Source of the DNA: UBA7803 sp041395905
GTDB lineage: Bacteria > Pseudomonadota > Gammaproteobacteria > Pseudomonadales > Azotimanducaceae
Length of the DNA stretch: 64,000 bases
Direction of reading: 5' to 3'
Assembly (NCBI GenBank): GCA_041395905.1
Contig: JAWKZP010000010.1
Location: 1 to 64,000 of the forward strand
Shown here: in pieces, positions 8,922-17,894 of the stretch
Numbering within the stretch: the first letter of the stretch is position 1
How the letters are laid out: each line of letters starts with the position of its first letter
The notes under the pieces: generated by a model
The model's input: only the letters and a program-made list of their open reading frames with translations
Databases searched by the model: none
What the model was told of the DNA's origin: nothing
Made by a program: the position numbers and the translations under genes

Positions 8922-10272
8922 CGGCCTCAGGCTCGTCTGCGGGTGGGAAAGTCAATGTGAACTCAGTGTACTCGCCTTCCACAGAGTCGCACTCGATGGA
9001 ACCGCCGATGCCATCCATGACCATCTTGCAGAAGCTTAGGCCGATGCCTGCGCTCTGAAGTGAACTCGTTGTTGTAAAGAACCGTTCAAAGATGTCGCTT
9101 TCTGTCTGACGAACGGATTCCTGGTCCGTTGTCCCAAACCCGAATCTTGTTCTTGTCAGTCTCCCGAGTTGCGCTTACCTGACTTCGACGCTGCCGCTGA
9201 TTGAGCCGCGAATATCGCGTTCTTCAGAAGATTGAAGATAACGAAGCAGTAGTGGCCTCGGCCCGTGAATGCTGAAGTCTTCGGTCTGAGAGATAGTTAC
9301 ACTTGAGCGTTCTCTAGAGTTGTTGAACGGAAATCGGAAGACGGCTTCCGAGAGGAGGCTACTTGCGCGAAAGATGTCCCGATCGTAGTGAGAGACTCTC
9401 TTGCTCGAGGTGTTCAGCAGGAGCATGTCAATGATTGTGTTGGCATACTCGGTCTCTTTCTCGATCAGCGTTAATGCGTTCTTCAGCGATTCGAATCTCC
9501 TGCGATCCTGTAGGGTGCACTCTAGGAGGCCTGTGTCGTTCCGAGCGGAATCACTGTAAAACGCATTGAATAAGCGATCGTAGTGGCGCTGAACACCGTT
9601 GGCCAACGAGCGAATGCTCGCCAGCGGAGTGCGCAGTTCATGTGCAATGTTGTTTCCTACTGCCGCAGCTGCCTCTAGCTTTTCGGCGTTCACGTAGTCA
9701 ATGTTTCGGTTCGTTAGTATTCCGAAGAACAACGCGGTTATGTATCCCGTGATTGGGAGAAGCACGACGCGCTTTATCTCGTCCCAATTTGGGTCCGGAA
9801 TAAACGCCAAGCTGGCGAATGACACACCACTCGCGACTACCCATAGGACTGTTGCCAGCAGTCCTCCTCGTATGAGTTGAATAAAGAGGAACAACGAGAC
9901 GAAATACTGGAGAACCCAAACAAGCTCGATCTCCAGACCCATCGGGGTCGTCGCGGCATTCAGGATTAGCATCTCGCCAAACACGAAAACGGTCGCATAG
10001 GTTGCGACAAACACGAAGTACCAGGGTGCGCAGCGTTTGAGCCTCGTCGTGAGTTTGCTTCCTAGTAGGAGAGGGAGCGCTACAAGAGCGGCTGAGGTTC
10101 GCATCGCGAGCGTATCAAAGCTGGGATTTCCGATTGCTACGTCGACTAGGTATGCGGCCGGTAGAAAGAGGCTCATAGCACCGTAAAGACGGAAGTGGCG
10201 TTCAGAGTAGACCAAACATCTGCTTGCCGATTCATCGAGGTTTGCGAAGAACCGCTTAAACAGTAGCGACAT
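8911..10272 (-). pseudogene. CqsS-like membrane histidine kinase, frameshifted
   Basis: The intact N-terminal part (start ATG 10272, GGGGAAG site) has about six membrane helices over residues 30-185, then the H-box HELRTPLASIRS at about residue 220. The catalytic domain is present but spread over several frames: the N-box FNLLKNAIFAA (9195-9241), DNGPGI (near 9125), and FERFFTT plus GIGLSFCKMVMDGIGG (9000-9095) to a TAG at 8911. At least three shifts are needed. The six-helix, short-linker layout resembles CqsS/LqsS quorum-sensing kinases. No receiver domain follows. It diverges from the cyclase gene. It is either a decayed gene or a stretch of base-call errors. Confidence 0.75.
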
Positions 10273-10293
10273 TGGTTTCTTCCCCGCACCCAT

Positions 10294-10594
10294 TTCGAAC
10301 TGTCAACTCAAAGCACGTTTGGGGATATAGCAAGGACATCGCCGGCACGGAATAGGCGATTTCTTACACGGGAAATCAAAGCCTCGGCCGGCACCAAGAA
10401 CTGTTGGCTAGACTGAAAGTGAATCTTGAGATTCGCGCGCCTACAGATGTAAAGATATATGTCGAACGGTCGAGGCGCCGGTTCGTAGTGAGACGTGGTT
10501 CACTTTGCGCAGCGAGAGTTCGTCTAACCTTCTGATTTATAGGCCCATATGGGAAGTTTGACCTGACCTAAGGCAGGGAGCCAACGCAGCGTCG
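10294..10594. other. Divergent control region of the putative signalling block
   Basis: No gene is seen in these 301 bases between the kinase and the cyclase. The DNA is AT-richer than the window average. It must hold both divergent promoters. AGTGA (10487-10491) and TCACT (10500-10504) form a small dyad with an 8-base centre that could be an operator. No confident -35/-10 pair was found. Confidence 0.4.
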
Positions 10595-12025
10595 ATGAGA
10601 TGGATAGACACGACAATTGCATGGCTCTTTCCCAGAGTTCTGTTTGAAGGTACTCCCTGGGGTGCCCTATGGCGCGAGAAGGAGCGCGAATCGTTTCTAA
10701 TCATCGCGCGGATTTTTTTCCCGCTTGCAGGCGCCGTTCACCTAGCTCACATCTTCTTCTACGACATCCCAAACCACCTGCAACCTGCCAGTGGGTGGCT
10801 CTGGTTCCGGATCCTACTGGCCTCGGGAACAGCCGTTACGTTTCTTTTTTACATGTCGCCATTGGTACGAATCAGATTGATTCGTGGTCCTGCCGTCCTT
10901 ATGGCATGGATTCTCTGTCAGGCCCAAGCGTACGTTGCAGTGATACATAGCATGGAGGCGTGGGTATTCTGCTACGTTGTCGCGGTTGCCTGCGTACTAA
11001 TGTTGCGGATGTCGGTATTGCGTAGCCTCGTGTTCCTATCACTCACACTTGCTACTCAAGGTGTGGTTCTACTGAATGGTGGCGCGGCACCCGCGCTGGT
11101 CTCCACAGGTTCCATCGTCTCCATCGGTATAACGATATTCACCAGATCGTCGTATCTAGCTGACGCCAAGTCGTTCCTGCTAAACCAAGAAAATATGGAG
11201 GCCCAGAAAAAGATTATCGAACTGAACATTGAATTCGCCGACCGAATTAGATCATTCATTCCAAGGGTGATCGCGCGCCGTATTGATGAATGTATGGCAA
11301 ATCAAGGAATGAGTGTTCTAGAGGCTTCGGTCGAAGTTCTAATGCCACGAAAGAAACATGTGGCGTGTTTGTTTAGTGACATAAGGGGCTACACGGAAGG
11401 GTCCAGAGACCTAAATGCGTTTGTACGAGAGAGCGTGATTCCGGAGGTAAAGGCATGTACGGACATTGTTGAAGAGCTCGGTGGCATTCCAAGGAAGGTA
11501 GGCGATCTCATTTTTGCGTACTTTGACGAAACCGACGTGCGCAAGAATCTGATCTCGTGCGTCGCCGCCGGGTTAGGTATCTCGCGCCTAAACCGAGACA
11601 TGAATGCGACGATAAACTTCAAACAGATAAAACGTTACGTGTTGATCAGCTGTGGGGAGGCGATTGTCGGGAATCTAGGCGGGCTAGATTCATCTATTGA
11701 GATTACAGCGCTGGGGAGTCCGGTCAACTACCTAAGTCGCGTAGATGAACTCACAAAGCATAGCGCGGTGGCGAGAGAGCTAACGCCTGGAGATCTGATT
11801 CTATGTGAGAGGTCTAGCGCGTTGATTGCGGAGTTGGCGCCAAATGTCGTTCAACGACCTATCTGCTTGAGAACGGCCCGAGTACATATTCGTGATTTCG
11901 ACAATGTAGAGTATATTTACGCCGTTTCGCCAACCGATGCTAACTATTCTAATCTGCTAAGTGCATTAGATGATCGAGGACAAACAAGGGGGAGGGGAGG
12001 ACGTACTGCCCGTAGCGCGGCGTGA
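10595..12025 (+). CDS. Membrane-anchored class III nucleotidyl cyclase
   Basis: The N-terminal half (about residues 35-190) has five or six membrane helices and no known sensor domain. A short coiled linker (NQENMEAQKKIIELNIEF) leads to a class III cyclase domain. Metal-binding Asp residues are present in LFSDIRGYTEG (about 260) and VGDLIFAYF (about 304); the transition-state Asn and Arg are in GSPVNYLSR (about 380). The stretch GGIPRKVGD is one residue shorter than the usual GG-x6-GD, so the base-selecting Lys is shifted or replaced by Arg. Product may be cAMP or cGMP, unproven. The 3' end overlaps the next gene by 56 bases. The lower GC matches the whole block. Confidence 0.85.
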   Translation: MRWIDTTIAWLFPRVLFEGTPWGALWREKERESFLIIARIFFPLAGAVHLAHIFFYDIPNHLQPASGWLWFRILLASGTAVTFLFYMSPLVRIRLIRGPAVLMAWILCQAQAYVAVIHSMEAWVFCYVVAVACVLMLRMSVLRSLVFLSLTLATQGVVLLNGGAAPALVSTGSIVSIGITIFTRSSYLADAKSFLLNQENMEAQKKIIELNIEFADRIRSFIPRVIARRIDECMANQGMSVLEASVEVLMPRKKHVACLFSDIRGYTEGSRDLNAFVRESVIPEVKACTDIVEELGGIPRKVGDLIFAYFDETDVRKNLISCVAAGLGISRLNRDMNATINFKQIKRYVLISCGEAIVGNLGGLDSSIEITALGSPVNYLSRVDELTKHSAVARELTPGDLILCERSSALIAELAPNVVQRPICLRTARVHIRDFDNVEYIYAVSPTDANYSNLLSALDDRGQTRGRGGRTARSAA

Positions 12026-13499
12026 TAGGTATGACCTTGATTTCTCGGAGCTCCATAGCTCCATATCGCCCGCTGACATTAGAGAGAGCGATCGAGTTCT
12101 AGCGCGTATTCGCAGAAGGGGCATAGAAGAAGAATACGTTCCTATTCGGGTATGGCGCCTTAGTCCATTGGGTGTAGAACTGCTTCTCGCTCCCGGCTTA
12201 GAGGGGCTACAGAAGGGTAGTCCCATAGATCTCGAACTGGTGATATCTGGTCAAAGCAGCGAATTCGAAGGGCTTGTCGTCGACCAGGTTCAGCGGAGCC
12301 ATGACATCGCGTTGGTCGGCGTGCGGCTTTCGCGAAAGCTCCCGTCCAGTTTGCCAGGCGCGGAAAGGCGCTCGTCAAATCGATGGCTGACGAGTGACGA
12401 ATTCCTGCCGACCTGCATGGCACCCACGCCAGGCAAGTTCGACGACTTCATTTACCTGCAAGTCCGTGATATCTCTCCTGAAGGGCTTCAGCTTACCTGT
12501 AGTCTACGAAATAAGTTCCTTATCCCCGGCATGCGTCTAGATCTTACGGCAGTGTTTCCAATGTCCGATGTTGCGCGGATCGAGGTTGAGATTGTCCGAG
12601 TGACCATAGCGTCCTTCGGCGGTCGAGATAAGCTTGTGGTCGGAACTCGTTTCAGGTCATTGAGCGACTACACAAGGTCTGTGCTCGGACAGTACATCGT
12701 TCAATTCGGGAATCTCGAGGATCTCAACGATCTCAAGAATGCTGGGTTAGTGCCACGGCACTTCTCATATGGGGTCGACTTTTATTACTTGAAAAGCGAG
12801 GACGATTATAAGCGGGTTCTCGATCTGCGTTATATCGCACACAAAAAGGACGGAAACCTGCTCACAGATTGTGGACCCGAAGCTCTAGCCGACATAAATG
12901 ACGCGCGCTCTCGAATTGTCGTAGGTAGATATAGGGGTGAGATTGTTGCGACTGCTCGAGTGCGGTTCAACGAGGCAACCGAGCCAATGGAGCACGAGGC
13001 TTACGTTGAGTGGCCAAAAGGGCTGCCACGCAGAGACCAGATTATCGAAATATCGAGGCTGGCTACCGATCCACGATTCCGTCGCAATGATTTGCTGATG
13101 GGCTTGTTTCGTTTTCTTTACTTAAGTATTGCGCAGAAGGACAGGCCCTGGGTCCTAATCTCGTGTTTAGATCAGATGGTGCCATTCTACGAGAAGATCG
13201 GATTTCAGAGCACAGGGTTAAGGCACACAGAGCCACTTTGGAAGCACGACCGAGTGCTGAATGTGATGATCCTGAATATGTTCGAGATGATTGTTGGTCG
13301 ACGTGTTGGACCACTTGTTTGGAATGTCATGTGGAATGACGTTGAGCGGTACCTAGAGCAGCAATCAGTCATTGTTCCAGTAGGCATTGATCGAATCAGG
13401 GTGATGATCTATCGGATGCTTACGCCTCTGGGTGGTGTTGCAAATCTGTACGCTCGCCTCAGCCGTTTTTGGAGGAGTCGCGCCGCGCGCCAAGTATGA
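11970..13499 (+). CDS. PilZ-like plus FeeM-like N-acyltransferase (putative acyl-signal synthase)
   Basis: This 509-residue protein starts inside the cyclase gene. Residues about 40-250 hold two PilZ-like beta domains, shown by VPIRVWRLSPLGVELLL and YLQVRDISPEGLQLTC (the S-x-x-G part of PilZ); the RxxxR part is weak, so c-di-GMP binding is uncertain. Residues about 270-430 look like the GNAT/LuxI-fold acyltransferase of N-acyl amino acid synthases (FeeM): LDLRYIAHKKDGN, RSRIVVGRYRGEIVATARVRF, IIEISRLATDPRFR and MVPFYEKIGFQSTG. Known relatives join an acyl-ACP chain to an amino acid. The C-terminal tail is basic. Start choice is uncertain because no clear ribosome site precedes the ATG. Confidence 0.75.
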   Translation: MIEDKQGGGEDVLPVARRDRYDLDFSELHSSISPADIRESDRVLARIRRRGIEEEYVPIRVWRLSPLGVELLLAPGLEGLQKGSPIDLELVISGQSSEFEGLVVDQVQRSHDIALVGVRLSRKLPSSLPGAERRSSNRWLTSDEFLPTCMAPTPGKFDDFIYLQVRDISPEGLQLTCSLRNKFLIPGMRLDLTAVFPMSDVARIEVEIVRVTIASFGGRDKLVVGTRFRSLSDYTRSVLGQYIVQFGNLEDLNDLKNAGLVPRHFSYGVDFYYLKSEDDYKRVLDLRYIAHKKDGNLLTDCGPEALADINDARSRIVVGRYRGEIVATARVRFNEATEPMEHEAYVEWPKGLPRRDQIIEISRLATDPRFRRNDLLMGLFRFLYLSIAQKDRPWVLISCLDQMVPFYEKIGFQSTGLRHTEPLWKHDRVLNVMILNMFEMIVGRRVGPLVWNVMWNDVERYLEQQSVIVPVGIDRIRVMIYRMLTPLGGVANLYARLSRFWRSRAARQV

Positions 13500-15771
13500 G
13501 GTTGTGGTACCTCAGCCGACCAAGGCTGCTAGCACTCGGCGTAGTCTTGATTTGTCTGCTCCTTGCTGCGGGAAGCGCTGGGATTGCGATTGATCCCAAT
13601 AATCGTGTGTTCTTTAGCGAACAACATGAGCAGTACCGTGAACTTCTGGATTTCGAGGCCGTGTTCGGTACAAGCACGTCATTGGTGTTTGTCATCACGA
13701 ACGGTAAGTCGCTAGATCAATCGCAAGACGTGCAGCAAGCGGTAAAATGGCTGACCGCACAGATTTGGAGAGTTCCACATGTCACCGCCGTAAACTCGAT
13801 TGCCACATTCCCCAAAGTGGACACCACTACGACCGAAGTGAACGTCACCACATATCTTGACTTCATCTGTGATGAGGAAGAGCAATGCGATCCTAAGCGA
13901 GCCAGTGCGCTTGACTCGCCAGTCGTTGCCAACAACCTGGTTTCTGCCGATCGTAGAAGTTTCGCGATTGTGGGTGGTGTAGACCTGTTTGAGCCAGACG
14001 CACGACAGGTCGACGAGATCTTTGAAGCCGCACAAGTGCTCCGGCAGGAGTTCGTGACGAAGTTTTCTGACTTCAGGGTCTACCTAACAGGTGGGGTTCC
14101 GATGATGCGCGCATTCGTGGATGCCGCCGCAGCTGACTCCGCCCGCCTAATGCCGATTGCAATTATGGTCTTGTTTGGATTGCTGTGGCTGTTCTTCGGC
14201 GGAGTTGTTCCGGCATTAATCATGATGCTGCTGGGAGTTATCTCCGTCGCGAGCACTATGGGCGTCGCGGGGTGGTTTGGCCACGTGCTAAACACCGCGA
14301 CCGCAACCGTCCCGCTAATCACGTTCACGCTAGTCATATCCAATTCAATGCATCTCTTTTTCCACATACTAAGGGAGGATCTCCGAGCCCCGACGACCGG
14401 AATTGAAGATATTGTGTCTACGGCTGTCCGCGCAAACTGGAAACCGATGTTGCTTACGTCAGGGACAACGGTGCTTGGTTTGGCGTCTATGTTGTCTGTG
14501 AGTGCGCCTCCTTGAGGGAGGTTGGGGCTCTAGCTGCGCTTGGTGAACCATCGGTACCCTCGTGTCACTTACGTTGCTACCTGCACTGTTCATACTTTAT
14601 GGGCCACCAAAGACGTCGAGGATTTTGTTGGCCATGCAGCTGAAGTTGAACGGATACGCGCGCTGGTTTGAGAGAGTGAAGCCCCGCATGCTGGTCCCTG
14701 CTGCGTTGTTCGCGCTTGCGGCCGTCGGGCTGGCTCGAGTCAACGTTGATGAAGACTTTGTCTGATACTTTTCGGCCGATAGTCAGTTTCGATTTGATAC
14801 TGAAGAAATCTCGCGCTTGATCTCCAGTCCGTATCGCGCCGAGATTGTCTACGAAGTGCCGAGCGGACATTCCGTGTTCGAAGGTGAAGCGATCTCGGAA
14901 ATTTCAGAGATTACTGCCCATCTTCGGAAAGGGCTACTGTCGCGAACGCCTACTCGGTGAGGATGTTCTGCAGGACGCAAACAGCGTGTTCGGAAGCGGT
15001 CAGCGCCTCGACAGACTATCGGACACCGAGCTAGCGCAGTTGTTTCTCACTGTGGAGCTTTCGCTGACGCGTGGGCAGTCGGTTCGAGATCTGGTTAATC
15101 CCGAGTACAGCAAAGCTAGAATCCCCGTGTCGTTTCACCACGTTTCTATGCTTGATATTCGGGCGTTCAAAAGCGACTTGCAGAGTTGGTTTGGCGAGAG
15201 ACCAAGAGCGGGAAAAATCGTAGTGACAGGTGAGGGTATCCCCACGGCATATCTTGCGACGGAAAGCATTCGAGAAATTTCTCTTGGGATTTTGGTAAGC
15301 ATCGTCTTGAGTGCTCTTGTCGTAGGCTTGTACTTCCGCAACGCAATGATTGTGCTAGCGATTGTTGGCGCGACCATCGTACCCATTCTTGCAGGATTTG
15401 GATTGTGGGGATGGTTCGGGCCAGAGATTGGAATGGCAGCGGTGCTTGTTGTCGCCATCACGATTGGGATTGTTGTGGATGATACCATCCATCTAAGTTA
15501 CCGTTTTATAGACGGAGTTCAAAATCTCGATCTGGAAGCTTGGGGTGCCGCTAGCTATGCGATGCACAAGGTTGGTGCCGCATTGATGATGACGTCAGTG
15601 ACGCTTGCGCTAGGACTTCTTGTACTTTCGTTCTCAGGCTTTTCGATGAATAGTACGTTCGGCGTTTGTTCGGCATTGATTATATTTATTGCGTTCCTGT
15701 ACAGCGTGTCTATTGCGCCCAGGACATTGGTTTTGGTTGGTAAAGGGCGAGATGAAAGGGCAAGGCTTTAG
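13496..15771 (+). pseudogene. MMPL/RND superfamily exporter, frameshifted and with a stop
   Basis: The ATG overlaps the preceding stop (ATGA). One helix, a periplasmic loop, then a helix block (GLLWLFFGGVVPALIMMLLGV) and a second half with the same plan (ISLGILVSIVLSALVVGLYF, GIVVDDTIHLSYRF) make a COG1033-type RND exporter of about 755 residues. It cannot be read in one frame: single-base losses fit near 14513, 14545, 14939 and 14960, and TGA at 14763-14765 sits in FV*YF where FVRYF is usual. Exporters of this type move lipids or hydrophobic metabolites; its place after the acyltransferase suggests that product as cargo. Decay or sequence error cannot be separated here. Confidence 0.78.
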
Positions 15772-16575
15772 ATGCTAAAAACGCGCGCGCGCTCTGCGTC
15801 TGAGCTAAGGGAGCGGAACGATCAAGTTCGTGTTCGAGAGGCGATTGATTGGCGGTCATACTCTTCCAGATATGATCTTCTTGCGGAACATAATCCGAGC
15901 TACGAAGCGAACATAGAGCTAGTTACTACTACTCTGCGTGACTTGGACCTCGGTCCCGAATTGCGTGTGGTAGACATTGGCGCCGGGACCGGCAATTTCG
16001 TGCTGGCGCTGGCCGCACTCCTTCCCGGCGCTCAGTTTGTTCATGTCGATTCGAATGAAGAGATGTGTCGCATAGCAAGACAAAAATACGAATCGGCGAT
16101 GCTGTCGAATGTCCAAATCGTTGCGCAGGATGTGGGCGTATTGGCGCAACCAAAGGAAAGTGCCGATCTAGTTTTGTGTGTGAATGCGCTATATGCGATG
16201 CGAGACCCACGCCTAGTGCTTGAGCGCGTGTATTCGTGGCTCAAACCCAATGGATATTTCGTGGTTATTGATATAGGGCGCAGAACTCGTGTGTTGGATT
16301 GGGCTGCTTTCATTCTAGGGGAAGTCTACAGGCGGCGAGGTATGGTCGCGGTTCTGCGACTGCTCTCCAGGGGCGGGACACTTATCCTTCAGAATGCGCG
16401 AGGCGGGAGAGCACAGGCTGAAGGGCGCTACTGGCTGCATAGTAGCGCGGAGTTCGAGGAGACGTTGAGATCGGTTGGTTTCACTGTCCGAGATCTTCGG
16501 ACGTGCTATCGAGAATACGCTGACTTCGCGCTATGCCAAAAGCCTGGCCCTTCGGAGATCAGCGTCGAGCTGTAA
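15772..16575 (+). CDS. Class I SAM-dependent methyltransferase
   Basis: The 267-residue protein has motif I VVDIGAGTGNFVLALA at about residue 65, an acidic ribose-binding end FVHVDSNEEM, motif II/III LVLCVNALYAMRDP and VLERVYSWLKPNGYFVVID. The fold is that of UbiE/Coq5-like small-molecule methyltransferases. The start codon follows the exporter's stop directly, so it belongs to the same transcription unit and is intact. It may tailor the acyl product or its acceptor; that is inference from position. The tail overlaps the opposite-strand RidA gene by 17 bases, marking the right edge of the AT-richer block. Confidence 0.85.
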   Translation: MLKTRARSASELRERNDQVRVREAIDWRSYSSRYDLLAEHNPSYEANIELVTTTLRDLDLGPELRVVDIGAGTGNFVLALAALLPGAQFVHVDSNEEMCRIARQKYESAMLSNVQIVAQDVGVLAQPKESADLVLCVNALYAMRDPRLVLERVYSWLKPNGYFVVIDIGRRTRVLDWAAFILGEVYRRRGMVAVLRLLSRGGTLILQNARGGRAQAEGRYWLHSSAEFEETLRSVGFTVRDLRTCYREYADFALCQKPGPSEISVEL

Positions 16576-16945
16576 CCCTGATTTCAACCCGGGCGCCTGG
16601 CACGGCGAGTTCGGTGATTCCGATCGCGGTCCAGGCTGGCCACGGTGGCTGGAGCACGTCGTCGCGCACCTTCATGAACAGAGGCAGGTGCTCGTGAAGA
16701 CCGACGTGGTAGCTCGTGTATTCAACGATGTTGTCCAGGCCCAGTGATGCTTCGCCAAGTATGCGGGCAACTGCAGACCACGCATTTCGAAACTCTTCCT
16801 CGGCGCTCTCCGGCACCCTGCCTTGCGAGTTCAAACCGATCTGGCCGGAGCAGAGCACAAAGTCACCCGCTAGCACCCCAGGGGCGAAGTGAAAGGAATC
16901 GTAGGCTCGACGGTCTGCCTCGGGCAGGATAATGTCTCGGCTCAT
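16559..16945 (-). CDS. RidA/YjgF/UK114 family protein
   Basis: The 128-residue protein shows the RidA trimer plan: FAPGVLAGDFVLCSGQIGLNSQG, EEEFRNAWSAVARILGEA, DNIVEYTSYH and the C-terminal PGARVEIRVTARR, whose Arg is in the place of the catalytic Arg-105 region. RidA proteins hydrolyse reactive enamine/imine intermediates in the cytosol. ATG 16945 is preferred because AGAGAGG lies 9 bases upstream; a longer frame to 16978 lacks support. It faces the methyltransferase tail to tail. Confidence 0.87.
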   Translation of the reverse strand: MSRDIILPEADRRAYDSFHFAPGVLAGDFVLCSGQIGLNSQGRVPESAEEEFRNAWSAVARILGEASLGLDNIVEYTSYHVGLHEHLPLFMKVRDDVLQPPWPAWTAIGITELAVPGARVEIRVTARR

Positions 16946-17044
16946 GGCGTTTGCCTCTCTGGGTCGGATGGGAATCATAGATTACCGACGAACTTTTGAT
17001 AACCGGGACCAGGCGGCGTCCTCGGTTTGTGCGGGTGTCCATTC

Positions 17045-17870
17045 ATGTTTGGTTATTCAGATCCTGTAGCCGTCTCCGACCAGGAGCTGCGGAGGTTCAC
17101 TCAGTTCGCCCTGGGCGTTGCCGAGTCTGCGGGAGACGTGATTCTCCCGTTCTTTCGCGCAGATGTTGCGATTCACGACAAGGGTGAAGGTCGGCGCTTC
17201 GATCCGGTAACGGAAGCCGATCGCGCCGCCGAGGAAGGTCATACGTCGGGAGATCGAGATCGCCTTCCCGGCTCATGGCGTGTTCGGGGAGGAATTTGGT
17301 GCCACTTCGGGCAATGGTCTGACCTGGGTGATCGATCCCATCGACGGCACGCGTGCGTTCATGACGGGCATGCTTCATTGGGGGTTGCTGCTGGCGCTCT
17401 TCGACGGACAGACGCCTGTTCTCGGGGTCATGCACCAGCCTTTCACTGGGGAAACCTTCTATGGTGACAACCGCTCGGCGCGCTATCGCCGCGCGGGTCA
17501 GGAGCGTGTGCTGCGCACGCGTCAGGGTGTGGCTCTGGATGCCGCGGTTCTCACCACAACCAGTCCGCGGCTGTTCGCGGATGGGGATGAGCGTGCGGCT
17601 TTCGATCGTCTCGAGCGGGCGGTGAAGCTTTCGAAGTACGGGGGGGACTGCTACATCTATGCAATGGTCGCGATGGGGTACGTCGATCTTGCGTCAGATG
17701 CCGGTCTCAAGCCCTACGACATTCAGGCACTGATGCCGATCATTCGCGGGGCGGGGGGCACCGTGACGACGATGGAAGGTGGAGACCCGAGCATGGGCGG
17801 CTGCATTCTCGCATCCGGGAGTGCGGAACTGCATCGGCAGGCACTGGAGTGCGCCGGTAGAGACGACTGA
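17045..17870 (+). pseudogene. HisN-like inositol-monophosphatase-family phosphatase with a one-base frameshift
   Basis: The N-terminal frame gives ELRRFTQFALGVAESAGDVILPFF and FDPVTEADRAAEE, and then changes frame; the second frame gives VIRREIEIAFPAHGVFGEEFG, the metal-binding VIDPIDGTRAF and KPYDIQALMPIIRGAGG. Removing one A at 17235-17236 restores a single protein of about 274 residues. The family includes histidinol-phosphate phosphatase HisN, which fits DPIDGTRAF better than CysQ or SuhB; inositol phosphatase activity remains possible. If the shift is real, the C-terminal part could only be made from the ATG at 17280. Confidence 0.82.
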
Positions 17871-17894
17871 GCGGCGCACATCGGGAGGGGCAGG

